Positions 53,593-61,826 of a stretch of 64,000 nucleotides of DNA are shown here, piece after piece. A model generated the notes under the pieces. It did no database searches. It was given only the letters and a program-made list of their open reading frames with translations, and had not been told where the DNA came from. The first letter of the stretch is position 1. Every line of letters begins with the position of its first letter. A program made the position numbers and the translations under genes. This DNA comes from JAJPKK01 sp963844635 (lineage in GTDB: Bacteria > Pseudomonadota > Alphaproteobacteria > Rhizobiales > Xanthobacteraceae): NCBI GenBank assembly GCA_963844635.1, contig CAWJPD010000002.1, forward strand, positions 434,001 through 498,000, written 5' to 3'.

Positions 53593-54902
53593 GGATCGCG
53601 CTCGTCAATCCGCATTGGACCTTTGACGGGAGCATCTATTTCGGTTGCCGCTCGCCTCATCTCGCGATCGAGTTCGGCATCGCGCAGCGGATGCTGGAGC
53701 AGGCCGGTCACGAAGTGCGGCTGATCGACGGGCATTTATTCGGGCTCTCGCCTGCCGACATCGTCGCCGAAGTTCGCGCCTTTGGTGCCGATATGGCGGT
53801 GATCTCCACCGCGCCAACCTATCTGTTTTGGCGCTGCGCGCCGCCCGAGCTGCGTGTCCCGCAGCAGCTCGCATTTGCGATTCGCGATCTCGCTGCCATC
53901 CTTGTCGTCGTCGGTCCGCACGGCTCTGCCACTCCGGTGCCGGTGCTGAAGAAGCTGGCGGCCGACATCGTGGTCATGGGGGAATGCGAGGAAGCGCTCG
54001 TCGAAATTGCCTTAGCTGGCGGCCGCAATGCTGCGATCCCGGGAACCTGCGCAAGAGGCGACAGCGGCATTCGGGTCTTCGGCGGCCCGCGCGCGGCAAA
54101 GTTCGTCGACCTCGCACCGCTCTCGTGGCCGGACGAAATGGTCTCGCGCCATCACCACCATCACCATCGTTTCGAGGCCGCCCCGGTCGGCCCTGGCGCC
54201 GAGGTCGAAGCTTCGCGCGGGTGTCCTTACAGCTGCACCTTTTGCGCCAAGGAGAATTTCCGCAACCATTATCGGCGGCGCGCAGCAGATGCGGTGATCG
54301 CGGAGGTTCAAATCTTACGCGAGCGCCACGGCGTCGATTACGTCTATTTCATCGACGAGATTTTTTTGCCCAATGAGGCGTTGCTGCAAGGCCTCGTCGG
54401 CCTCGGCATCAAGTTCGGCATCCAGACGCGGATCGATCTGTGGAAACCGCAGGCGCTCGAACTGCTCGGCCGCGCCGGCTGCGTCTCGGTCGAGGCCGGA
54501 GTGGAAAGCCTGACGCCGGCAGGCCGCGAGGCGCTCGACAAGCGATGCCGACTCGATACCGCTGCACTTGGAGACCGGCTTATCGAAGCGCGGCGCCACA
54601 TCCCGTTCGTGCAGGCCAATCTTATCGAAATGGCCGAGGACGATGACGACGTCGTGCAGCAATGGCGCGCGCGAATGCAAGAGTTCGGGATTTGGGCGAA
54701 CGATCCGGTTCCGCTGTTTCCGTATCCGGGCACGCCGGATTACCGCAAGCTGTGGGGCGAACCGGATGATTTTGCCTGGGATCGCGCCCACGCCCATTAT
54801 CTAGCCCGGTTCGATAAGTTCAGCGACATTCAGGATCAACGACCGCTGCCGATCAGCGATCTCGAAATCAATCCCGCCGTCATGCGGGAGTTGGCGCGTT
54901 GA
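53589..54902 (+). CDS. B12-binding domain radical SAM protein (TIGR04295-like)
   Basis: A 437-residue protein with an N-terminal cobalamin-binding domain (residues about 1-135; D47-x-H49-x-x-G52 in LIDGHLFG, the base-off B12 motif) and a radical SAM domain with C212, C216 and C219 in RGCPYSCTFCAKENFR binding the 4Fe-4S cluster. Later motifs are VDYVYFIDEIFLPNEALL and VSVEAGVESLTPAGRE. A natural run of six His (188-193) precedes the cluster. GTG at 53589 overlaps the epimerase stop. Class B radical SAM methylases add methyl groups at unactivated carbons; a sugar or inositol ring is the likely substrate here, by context. Confidence 0.9.
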   Translation: MRIALVNPHWTFDGSIYFGCRSPHLAIEFGIAQRMLEQAGHEVRLIDGHLFGLSPADIVAEVRAFGADMAVISTAPTYLFWRCAPPELRVPQQLAFAIRDLAAILVVVGPHGSATPVPVLKKLAADIVVMGECEEALVEIALAGGRNAAIPGTCARGDSGIRVFGGPRAAKFVDLAPLSWPDEMVSRHHHHHHRFEAAPVGPGAEVEASRGCPYSCTFCAKENFRNHYRRRAADAVIAEVQILRERHGVDYVYFIDEIFLPNEALLQGLVGLGIKFGIQTRIDLWKPQALELLGRAGCVSVEAGVESLTPAGREALDKRCRLDTAALGDRLIEARRHIPFVQANLIEMAEDDDDVVQQWRARMQEFGIWANDPVPLFPYPGTPDYRKLWGEPDDFAWDRAHAHYLARFDKFSDIQDQRPLPISDLEINPAVMRELAR

Positions 54903-56041
54903 ATGCGCCGGCGCGCAATTTTCGTGTGTTGATGACCACCGATGCCATCGGCGGCTTATGGACCTTTGCAACCGAACTTGCGCAGCAACTCACACAGACT
55001 GGCTGCCAGGTCGATCTCGTCGTGCTGGGTCCGCAACCGATGCCGGCCCAGCGCGATGCCATGCGGGCTTATCCTGGTATCAATATCGAGGTCACGGACC
55101 TTGCCCTTGAATGGCAAGATCCTGCGGGCCGCGACTTCGCCCGCAGTTGCGAGGTGCTGGGCGCCCTGGCGCGGCGCCGCAGGCCCGACATCGTGCATGT
55201 CAACGGCTTCCGCGAGGCACTTGCCGATTGGGATGCGCCGGTCCTGATCACCGCGCATTCTTGCGTGTGGTCATGGTGGCGGTCTTGTCGCGGGGGTGAC
55301 CCGGATACCCCAGAATGGCGGGCCTACATCGAAAACGTCGGAGCTGCGCTGGCCAAAGGGCAATGGGTAGCTCCGACCAAAGCTTTTGCGGCCGAGATCG
55401 AGGCACTGTATTGGCCGCCGACGCGCGGCTTGGTGATCCACAATGGCATTGCCCGCTCCGGTCGGAGCCAACCCAAGGAAGAATTTATCCTGGCTGCGGG
55501 TCGATTTTGGGATGAAGCCAAGAACGTCGCCGCGCTCGCCGAAGCGGCGCCGAACGTGCGTTGGCCGATCTGCGTTGCGGGGCCGGTCAGGGGATTTGAC
55601 GCGCACGCGTCCGCTGCCGCCGGATCGTGTGGTCGCGGTCTTACATTCCTGGGCGGATTATCGCGGGAGGAGGTGCGCGAGCACATGGAGCGCGCCGGGG
55701 TTTTCGTTTCACCGGCGCGATACGAACCGTTCGGGCTTGCCATCCTGGAAGCGGCAAGCGCCGATTGTGCGCTTGTGCTCGCGGACATTCCGAGCTTGCG
55801 CGAATTGTGGGATGGCGCCGCATTATTCGTCGATCCACGCGATGCAGGCGATGTTGCCGGCGCGCTTGATCGCGTGTGCCAGGATGCGACGTTGCGGCGA
55901 AAACTCGCCGAGGCGGCGAGAAGGCGCGCGCGGCGCTATTCGGTCGAGGCGACCGCGCGCTCTTACTTCGAGCTTTACCAAGCGCTCTTGGCACCGCGCG
56001 CCGGTGCTCTGCCGGACCGCGCGCCGATGGTGCCGGCATGA
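54899..56041 (+). CDS. Glycosyltransferase family 4
   Basis: A 380-residue retaining GT-B enzyme. The N-terminal domain shows FRVLMTTDAIGGLWTFATEL, a glycine-rich acceptor-side start; the C-terminal donor domain shows EEFILAAGRFWDEAKN, GLTFLGGLSREEVREHMERA and VSPARYEPFGLAILEAASAD with the EX7E pair (E in YEPFG and E in ILEAA). The start is TTG at 54899 overlapping the previous stop; an ATG within VLMTTDA would be 11 codons further in. No membrane segment is seen. It is the most canonical of the glycosyltransferases here. Confidence 0.9.
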   Translation: MNAPARNFRVLMTTDAIGGLWTFATELAQQLTQTGCQVDLVVLGPQPMPAQRDAMRAYPGINIEVTDLALEWQDPAGRDFARSCEVLGALARRRRPDIVHVNGFREALADWDAPVLITAHSCVWSWWRSCRGGDPDTPEWRAYIENVGAALAKGQWVAPTKAFAAEIEALYWPPTRGLVIHNGIARSGRSQPKEEFILAAGRFWDEAKNVAALAEAAPNVRWPICVAGPVRGFDAHASAAAGSCGRGLTFLGGLSREEVREHMERAGVFVSPARYEPFGLAILEAASADCALVLADIPSLRELWDGAALFVDPRDAGDVAGALDRVCQDATLRRKLAEAARRRARRYSVEATARSYFELYQALLAPRAGALPDRAPMVPA

Positions 56042-57171
56042 AGTTCGTTCTGTTTTATCACTCGTTCACCTCGTGCTGGAATCACGGCAACGCCCATTTC
56101 CTGCGCGGCATCTCGCGGGAGCTTCTGCGCCGCGGCCACGCGGTCGTGGTCTACGAGCCAATCGACGGCTGGAGCCTGACGAATGCGCTCGCGGAGGCCC
56201 CAGGTTCGGCGGCGCTGCCTGTCGCCGAAATCCTGGTGCCGGGGATCATCCTGCGTCGCTATCGCGGATCGGAGCTCGACTTCGACGAGGCGCTCGCGGG
56301 CGCCGATGTGGTCGTCGCCCATGAGTGGACTTCGCCCGAAATCATCTCCAACCTTGGTCGAAGACGGCGCGCCGGCGGACAGTTTCGCCTTCTATTCCAT
56401 GACACGCATCATCGGGCGGTCACGAGCGCCGATGATCTCGCTCGCCTTGATATCGAGGCCTTCGATGCCGTCCTTGCGTTCGGCGAAGTGCTGCGCGAAG
56501 TCTACGTTCGGCGCGGCTGGGGACATCAGGCCTTCACCTGGCACGAGGCCGCCGATCTTGCACTGTTTCGGCCGATGTCGGGGACTCGGGAAGACGATCT
56601 GATCTGGATCGGCAATTGGGGTGACGGAGAGCGTAGCAAGGAAATACAGGAATATCTTCTCGACCCCGTGGCAAAATGCAGCCTGAAGGCGAGAATTTTC
56701 GGCGTCCGTTATCCTCAAGATGTGCGCGACCTGCTGAACCAATGCGAGATCGCCTACGGCGGATGGCTCCCGAACCATCTTGCCCCCGCAACTTACGGGC
56801 GCGCCCGCCTCACCGTGCATATCCCGCGCCGACCCTATGTCGAGGCACTCCCCGGCATTCCGACCATTCGTGTCTTCGAGGCGCTGGCCTGCGGGATCCC
56901 GCTGGTCTGCGCACCCTGGCGGGATGTCGAAAAGCTGTTTCCTGCTGGAAGCTATCTGTCCGTCGCGAACGGCAGCGAAATGTCGTCTGCCTTGCGCCTG
57001 CTGCTTCACGAACCCGCGGCGGCAGCGGAATTGAGCGAACGCGGCCTTGCGGCCATTCATGCCCGTCATAGCTGTGCGCACCGCGCCGACGAACTTTTGG
57101 CCATTCTGCAACGCCTTGACACGCGGCGCGGCGACACGTCCTCGGTCTCACGACAGGCATTGGCGTCATGA
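56038..57171 (+). CDS. Glycosyltransferase, CgeB-like
   Basis: A 377-residue GT-B type protein. It starts MKFVLFYHSFTSCWNHGNAH, a pattern shared with the other CgeB-like genes here (WN/WGNG..HA near residues 12-20). Other features are ADVVVAHEWTSPEII, a Trp/Asp-rich DDLIWIGNWGDGERSKE, and the donor region GIPTIRVFEALACGIPLVCAPW. Its start overlaps the preceding stop (ATGA), as does its stop with the next start. Family members are linked to spore or surface glycosylation, but the substrates are unknown. Confidence 0.87.
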   Translation: MKFVLFYHSFTSCWNHGNAHFLRGISRELLRRGHAVVVYEPIDGWSLTNALAEAPGSAALPVAEILVPGIILRRYRGSELDFDEALAGADVVVAHEWTSPEIISNLGRRRRAGGQFRLLFHDTHHRAVTSADDLARLDIEAFDAVLAFGEVLREVYVRRGWGHQAFTWHEAADLALFRPMSGTREDDLIWIGNWGDGERSKEIQEYLLDPVAKCSLKARIFGVRYPQDVRDLLNQCEIAYGGWLPNHLAPATYGRARLTVHIPRRPYVEALPGIPTIRVFEALACGIPLVCAPWRDVEKLFPAGSYLSVANGSEMSSALRLLLHEPAAAAELSERGLAAIHARHSCAHRADELLAILQRLDTRRGDTSSVSRQALAS

Positions 57172-58259
57172 GGGTCTGCTTTTTCGGATCAAGCCTCGTC
57201 TCGTGCTACTGGAACGGGGCGGCCACCTATTACCGTGGGTTGCTGCGCGCGCTGGCCGCGCGAGGCCATGTGGTGACCTTTTACGAGCCGGATGCTTTCG
57301 ATCGCCAGCGACATCGCGACATTCCTGACCCCGACTGGGCCGAAGTCGTCGTCTACCCGGCGACGCCGGACGGGTGGATGCGTGCACTCGAACAGGCGGC
57401 ACAACGGGCCGACCTGCTCGTCAAGGCGAGCGGAATAGGGATCTTCGATGACGAACTCGAAGCCGCGGTGCCCGATGCGGCAAGGCCGGGCACGATTGTC
57501 GCCTATTGGGATGTGGATGCTCCGGCGACGCTTGACGGAATGAGCAGCAATCCCGTTCATCCGCTGCGCCGGGCGGTCCTTCGTTATGATGTCGTCTTTA
57601 CCTATGGCGGCGGTCAGCCGGTCATAAATGCCTATCAGTCCTTCGGGGCGCGGCGCTGTGTTCCGATCTACAACGCGCTCGATCCGGACACGCATTACTC
57701 CGTGCCGGCGCAGCAGCGTCATAGGTGCGATCTCAGTCTGCTCGCGAACCGGTTGCCCGACCGTGAGGTGCGGATCGAGGAATTCTTTTTCACGCCGGCG
57801 GCACTGCGGCCCGACAAGTCTTTCCTGCTTGGCGGGGCCGGGTGGGAGACCCGTTCGCTGCCCGCAAACGTCGGCCTCTTGGGACATGTCGGCACCGCCG
57901 AGCACAATTCGCTGTTTTCCTCCTCCGTCGCGGCCTTGAACGTAAACCGGGCCAGCATGGCCCGCTACGGCTTTTCGCCACCGACGCGAATCTTCGAGGC
58001 GGCAGGCTGCGCCAGCTGCATCATCAGCGACGCTTGGCAGGGCATTGAGATGTTTCTTGACCCCGGGGAGGAGATTCTCGTCGCAAGCTCCGGGGCGGAG
58101 GTCGCCGACATCGTCGCAGCGCTCACGCCCGCGCGCGCCAACGGCATTGGTCGGGCTGCGCGCGCGAGGGTGCTGGCAGACCACACCTATACGCGGCGCG
58201 CGCTCGAAGTCGAACACGCATTGGCGGCAGAAAATCGCAGCGGAGAGGTTGCCGCATGA
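57168..58259 (+). CDS. Glycosyltransferase, CgeB-like
   Basis: A 363-residue paralogue of the flanking genes, starting MRVCFFGSSLVSCYWNGAAT. It has IVAYWDVDAPATLDGM, matching FYDIDTPVTLAAL in the next product, then YDVVFTYGGGQPVINAYQ, LDPDTHYSVP, and the donor-binding end SPPTRIFEAAGCASCIISDAWQ. The conserved Asp and Glu positions are kept, so it should be active. It is coupled by ATGA overlaps on both sides. The series of paralogues suggests a repeated or stepwise addition of sugars. Confidence 0.87.
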   Translation: MRVCFFGSSLVSCYWNGAATYYRGLLRALAARGHVVTFYEPDAFDRQRHRDIPDPDWAEVVVYPATPDGWMRALEQAAQRADLLVKASGIGIFDDELEAAVPDAARPGTIVAYWDVDAPATLDGMSSNPVHPLRRAVLRYDVVFTYGGGQPVINAYQSFGARRCVPIYNALDPDTHYSVPAQQRHRCDLSLLANRLPDREVRIEEFFFTPAALRPDKSFLLGGAGWETRSLPANVGLLGHVGTAEHNSLFSSSVAALNVNRASMARYGFSPPTRIFEAAGCASCIISDAWQGIEMFLDPGEEILVASSGAEVADIVAALTPARANGIGRAARARVLADHTYTRRALEVEHALAAENRSGEVAA

Positions 58260-59377
58260 AGGGCGATGGCGCGACGACGCTCGATATTGTCATTGCTGGC
58301 CTCTCCATCACCTCGTCATGGGGCAATGGTCACGCGACGACTTATCGCGCCCTGGTGAAGGGGCTCGCCGCGCGCGGGCACCGCATCACCTTTCTCGAAC
58401 GCGATTGTCCCTGGTATCGCGAGCATCGCGATATCGACGATTTCCCTTATTGCGAAACCCATCTCTATCAATCGCTGAATGAGTTATCACGCTGTTTCGA
58501 CCGGCGGATCGCGACGGCCGACCTCGTGATGCTCGGCTCCTACGTCCCCGACGGCGTCGCGGTCGCGGGGTGGGTCACGACGCACGCCAGCGGCGTCACT
58601 GCCTTCTATGACATCGACACACCGGTTACGCTGGCGGCGCTTGCGTCCGGTGCCAACGGCTATCTTGCGGCGCCGTTGATCCCCCGCTTCGATCTCTATC
58701 TCTCATTCACCGGGGGCCCGATCCTCGAGTTGATCGAAAGTCAATATGGCAGTCCACGGGCGCGTCCGCTCTATTGCTCGGTCGATCCCGAACTGCACCG
58801 CCCGCTCGATCTCGAACGGACGTGGGACTTCGGCTATCTCGGCACCTACAGCGCCGACCGTCAGCCTGCGCTCGATCGGCTGATGCTCGAACCAGCGCGG
58901 CAATCGCCGGAGCAGGCGATGGTGGTGGCCGGTTCGCAATACCCGCTGGACATCGACTGGCCATCGAACGTCGAACGAATCGAACATCTCCCTCCTCACG
59001 AGCATCCCGCCTTCTATTGCGGGCAGCGTTTCACGCTGAGCGTCACCCGGGCGGAGATGGTCTCAGCAGGTTATTCGCCAAGCGTGCGGCTTTTCGAGGC
59101 GGCGGCCTGTGGCGTGCCGATCGTCAGCGACCGCTGGAGCGGATTGGAGACGTTCTTCGCGCCGGGGCGGGAAATTCTGGTCGTCGACCGCCCCGAACAG
59201 GTCACCGCGATTCTGTGCGACCTGCCCGAAGAGCGCCGGCGCGATATTGCGATGGCGGCGCGCAAACGCGTCCTGTCGAGCCACACCGGCGAGGATCGTG
59301 CAAGGGCCCTCGAAGGCTATTACTGCGAGGTCACTGAAAGCCGCGCGGCAGCCCGGGCGATCGACGCCGTCGCGTGA
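58256..59377 (+). CDS. Glycosyltransferase, CgeB-like (closest paralogue of the 44983-46080 gene)
   Basis: A 373-residue protein and the last gene of the plus-strand operon. IVIAGLSITSSWGNGHATT, VTAFYDIDTPVTLAAL, YLGTYSADRQPALDRLMLEP, HLPPHEHPAFYCGQRF and VRLFEAAACGVPIVSDRWSG correspond block by block to the minus-strand gene at the other end of the cluster. Thus an ancestral pair was split, or duplicated, across the divergent promoter. A dispersed palindromic repeat begins 6 bases past the stop and may end the transcript. Confidence 0.88.
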   Translation: MKGDGATTLDIVIAGLSITSSWGNGHATTYRALVKGLAARGHRITFLERDCPWYREHRDIDDFPYCETHLYQSLNELSRCFDRRIATADLVMLGSYVPDGVAVAGWVTTHASGVTAFYDIDTPVTLAALASGANGYLAAPLIPRFDLYLSFTGGPILELIESQYGSPRARPLYCSVDPELHRPLDLERTWDFGYLGTYSADRQPALDRLMLEPARQSPEQAMVVAGSQYPLDIDWPSNVERIEHLPPHEHPAFYCGQRFTLSVTRAEMVSAGYSPSVRLFEAAACGVPIVSDRWSGLETFFAPGREILVVDRPEQVTAILCDLPEERRRDIAMAARKRVLSSHTGEDRARALEGYYCEVTESRAAARAIDAVA

Positions 59378-59382
59378 GGCGA

Positions 59383-59429
59383 ATGATCCCGAAAAGTTGC
59401 AGACTTTTCGGACAAGATCATGCGCAAAA
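59383..59429 (+). repeat. Dispersed palindromic repeat, copy C (core only)
   Basis: The core is ATGATCCCGAAAAGTTGC, then AGACTTTTCGGACAAGATCA and TGCGCAAAA. The inner stem CCGAAAAGT/ACTTTTCGG is a perfect 9 bp with loop TGCAG; outer arms ATGATC/GATCAT enclose it. It lies directly after the last glycosyltransferase gene, so it may work as a terminator or mRNA-stabilising hairpin. Confidence 0.82.
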
Positions 59430-59525
59430 TCAAAGAAGACCAACTGGAGGCGCATCCCGCCGTCAGCTATACGGCACCTGCCCGGTCGCCTCGGAGCCGT
59501 TGCCGGAAAACGACCGGCGCGACGG

Positions 59526-60111
59526 TCACGGCGTGTCGCCGCACCAGCCGTCGCGGTGACCGCCTTTGTAGCTGCGCGCCATGCCGCGTCGCAGAAGTTC
59601 GGCTGAAACACTCGTGCTTTCGCGGGTGCTCGCATCGGCGACCACCCGTCCGCCATACTTGTCGAGCGAAACTGCATAGACGCTGATTGTCCCGGGCGCC
59701 AGCAGGTCGCGCAAAGCGTCGCGCGCGGCTTCGGCTTTGGTTTTTTCCAACGGGCAACGCGCCCTGAGCTCCGGCGCGTCGATGCCCCGCAGGCGAACCT
59801 TCGTCGTGATGTCGATTCCCGGCCAGACGTGAACACGCGCCTCAAAAGTATCGCCGTCAATTACACGTAAAACTTCGGCGGGGAGCCGGGGCTGTTGCGG
59901 CTGTGGCGGTGGCGTGTCGACCTGTGTCGCCGATGCGGGCCCTTGCTCCTGCGCGAGCACAGACGGTCCCTTGATCGTGAGTCCAATGAGAAAGCCGCCG
60001 GCAAGGCCGGCGACGAAGGCCGCCGAAATCCCGGCCTGTCGCAGGGTTATATTCCTGAGGACTTCGGACCATTGCGATGTCGGGGACGTACGCCGATGTG
60101 GAGGGGGGCAA
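59526..60111 (-). CDS. Membrane-anchored thermonuclease-like (SNase) protein, start uncertain
   Basis: The C-terminal domain is an SNase-like nuclease: LRVIDGDTFEARVHV, KVRLRGIDAPELRARCP with the catalytic Arg/Glu pair region, EAARDALRDLLAPG and DKYGGRVVADAS with the second Arg. In the same frame upstream of GTG 59960, codons read LRQAGISAAFVAGLAGGF then LIGLTIKG, a good membrane anchor, but no ATG, GTG or TTG occurs in that frame before a stop. A TTG at 60111 would join the frame if the run of six C at about 60103-60108 lost one base. The domain is secure, the N-terminus is not. Confidence 0.75.
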
Positions 60112-60394
60112 TGAAGCCGCTATAACTTAAGATTGCATTAATATGAAAGATACACTTTTTAGGTGTGTAGGTCAAGGGTTCGTGCAATTGTACACATGGG
60201 CCAAAACCTGACCGTCGGCCCGTGCTTCACGATCAATCCGGCGGCCGCAGCAATGCCCGCGGGGCGTTGCTTTCCCGGTCCGGGAACCAGTACTGTGGAA
60301 TCCGGCGTGTCCGTATCCCCTGTGCATGAAATTCGCGAACAGCCGCGCGGCGGCGACGCCGGTTCCGGCGACCCTGGCGGAAGGAAAAGCAAAC

Positions 60395-61234
60395 ATGTCG
60401 GTTACATCGATCGCAAAGCTGGTTTCCGGCGGCTTGGTATTGTGTCTTGCGGCGGCGGCTCCGGCGCCTGCGGTGCTGGCGCAGCAAAAGGAGGCGCCGC
60501 CGGATTTTTCATCGCACGATGTCGGCTGGGTGGGACTGAACGGCGGCGGCCCGTTTTTCGAAGCGGTCCCGGGTCAAATTCCGCCCGTTACCCAGGATCC
60601 GGCGCACCCGTTCACGCCCAATGGGGTCGGCAAGCAGCCTACCTTTCGGATCGCCGATCTCAGCAATCCAAACCTGAAACCGTGGGTGAAGGAGCGGATG
60701 AAGAAGGATAATGATGAAGTGCTGGCCGGCAAAGTCGCCTTCACCTGGGGATCGAGCTGCATGCCAAATGGCGTGCCCGGTTTCATGGGCAATGGCGGCC
60801 CAAACCCGGTCTACTTCCTGCAGACACCGAAGGAGGTGTGGATCATCCACAGCGAGCAGATCCGCCGCGTCTACATGGACGTGCCGCATACCGCCAATCC
60901 GAAGCCGTCATGGTACGGCGAGTTGGTCGGCCACTATGAGGGGGATACGCTGGTCGTCGATACGATTGGCCAGAACGACAGGTTGCCCGTGGACGTGTAC
61001 CGCACGCCGCATACCGAAAAACTGCACGTCGTCGAGCGCTGGAAAATCATCGACGACGGCAAGATGATGGAGGCGACCTTCACGGTCGAGGATCCGGACA
61101 GCTTCTATCAGCCGTGGACGGGAATGCGCCGCTTCCGCCGCGCACAGCACGAGTTCGCCGAAAATATTTGCGCCGAGAACAACCAGCATTTGTTCGACTA
61201 CGATATTCCGCAGGCGAACCCGGCGGATTTCTAG
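60395..61234 (+). CDS. Exported hypothetical protein, paralogue of the gene at 17253
   Basis: An intact 279-residue protein with signal peptide IAKLVSGGLVLCLAAAAPA to VLAQ. The mature part is rich in Pro, Trp and Asp, with GGGPFFEAVPGQIPPVTQDP, NPNLKPWVKERMKKDNDEVL, PKEVWIIHSEQIRRVYMDVP and HYEGDTLVVDTIGQN. It matches the frameshifted gene at 17253-18108 along its length. The family is common in soil alphaproteobacteria but has no known function to my knowledge. ATG 60395 was chosen because GGCGGAAGGAAAAG precedes it and the signal peptide starts there. Confidence 0.82.
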   Translation: MSVTSIAKLVSGGLVLCLAAAAPAPAVLAQQKEAPPDFSSHDVGWVGLNGGGPFFEAVPGQIPPVTQDPAHPFTPNGVGKQPTFRIADLSNPNLKPWVKERMKKDNDEVLAGKVAFTWGSSCMPNGVPGFMGNGGPNPVYFLQTPKEVWIIHSEQIRRVYMDVPHTANPKPSWYGELVGHYEGDTLVVDTIGQNDRLPVDVYRTPHTEKLHVVERWKIIDDGKMMEATFTVEDPDSFYQPWTGMRRFRRAQHEFAENICAENNQHLFDYDIPQANPADF

Positions 61235-61312
61235 AAGTCCGACAGCGAATATCCCATTCCACGGCTGAACCTATCAGCCGACGGCGCGGATTGAAAACTG
61301 CCAAACTGCGAT

Positions 61313-61753
61313 GTGAGAGGTGCTGTTTTGGCCCGTGATTTGACCACGGAGAATGGAAACAAGGCCCTCGTTCAAGCGAGCTTCGATCGTTGGAAAAGCG
61401 AAACCGGTGGTCCTTTCGAGCTTCTGGCCCACGATGCAGAATGGACCATTGTGGGATCATCTCCGTTGTCCAAGACTTATCACAGCAAAAAAGAATTTCT
61501 TGACGAGGTCATCAATCCGTTTAATGCCCGAATGTCGACGCCGCTGATTCCAACCGTCCACGGCATCTACGCCGATGGCGATACTGTCATAGTCCTGTTC
61601 GATGCCGAAGCCACGGTGAGAGACGGTAAACATTATCATAATACGTATTCCTGCTATCTTCAAATGAAGGACGCACAGATCGTCAAAGCAATCGCCTTCT
61701 TCGATACCAGGGACTTCGACGAATTCTGGAACCGCGCGTCTCCAAGGCGGTAA
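61313..61753 (+). CDS. SnoaL/NTF2-like small protein
   Basis: A protein of about 146 residues with the NTF2-like cone fold suggested by NKALVQASFDRWKSETGG, LLAHDAEWTIVGSSPLS, KTYHSKKEFLDEVINPF and the strand pair TVIVLFDAEATVRDG/HYHNTYSCYLQMKDAQIV. Members include ketosteroid-isomerase-like and ester-hydrolase-like enzymes and many of unknown role. The start could be GTG 61313 or TTG 61328; neither has a strong ribosome-binding site, though GAGAGG precedes the TTG. No neighbour clarifies its job. Confidence 0.75.
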   Translation: MRGAVLARDLTTENGNKALVQASFDRWKSETGGPFELLAHDAEWTIVGSSPLSKTYHSKKEFLDEVINPFNARMSTPLIPTVHGIYADGDTVIVLFDAEATVRDGKHYHNTYSCYLQMKDAQIVKAIAFFDTRDFDEFWNRASPRR

Positions 61754-61826
61754 CAGATGGCCCGATCGCATCGAAGTCGGCAATACCAGTGTGTCGTCGA
61801 TGCCGTGGAAGCACGTGGAATAGCTT

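Noticed and set aside
52347..53735. Minus-strand open frame of 462 codons opposite the second epimerase
   Set aside because: The epimerase motifs and start/stop overlaps on the plus strand are decisive.
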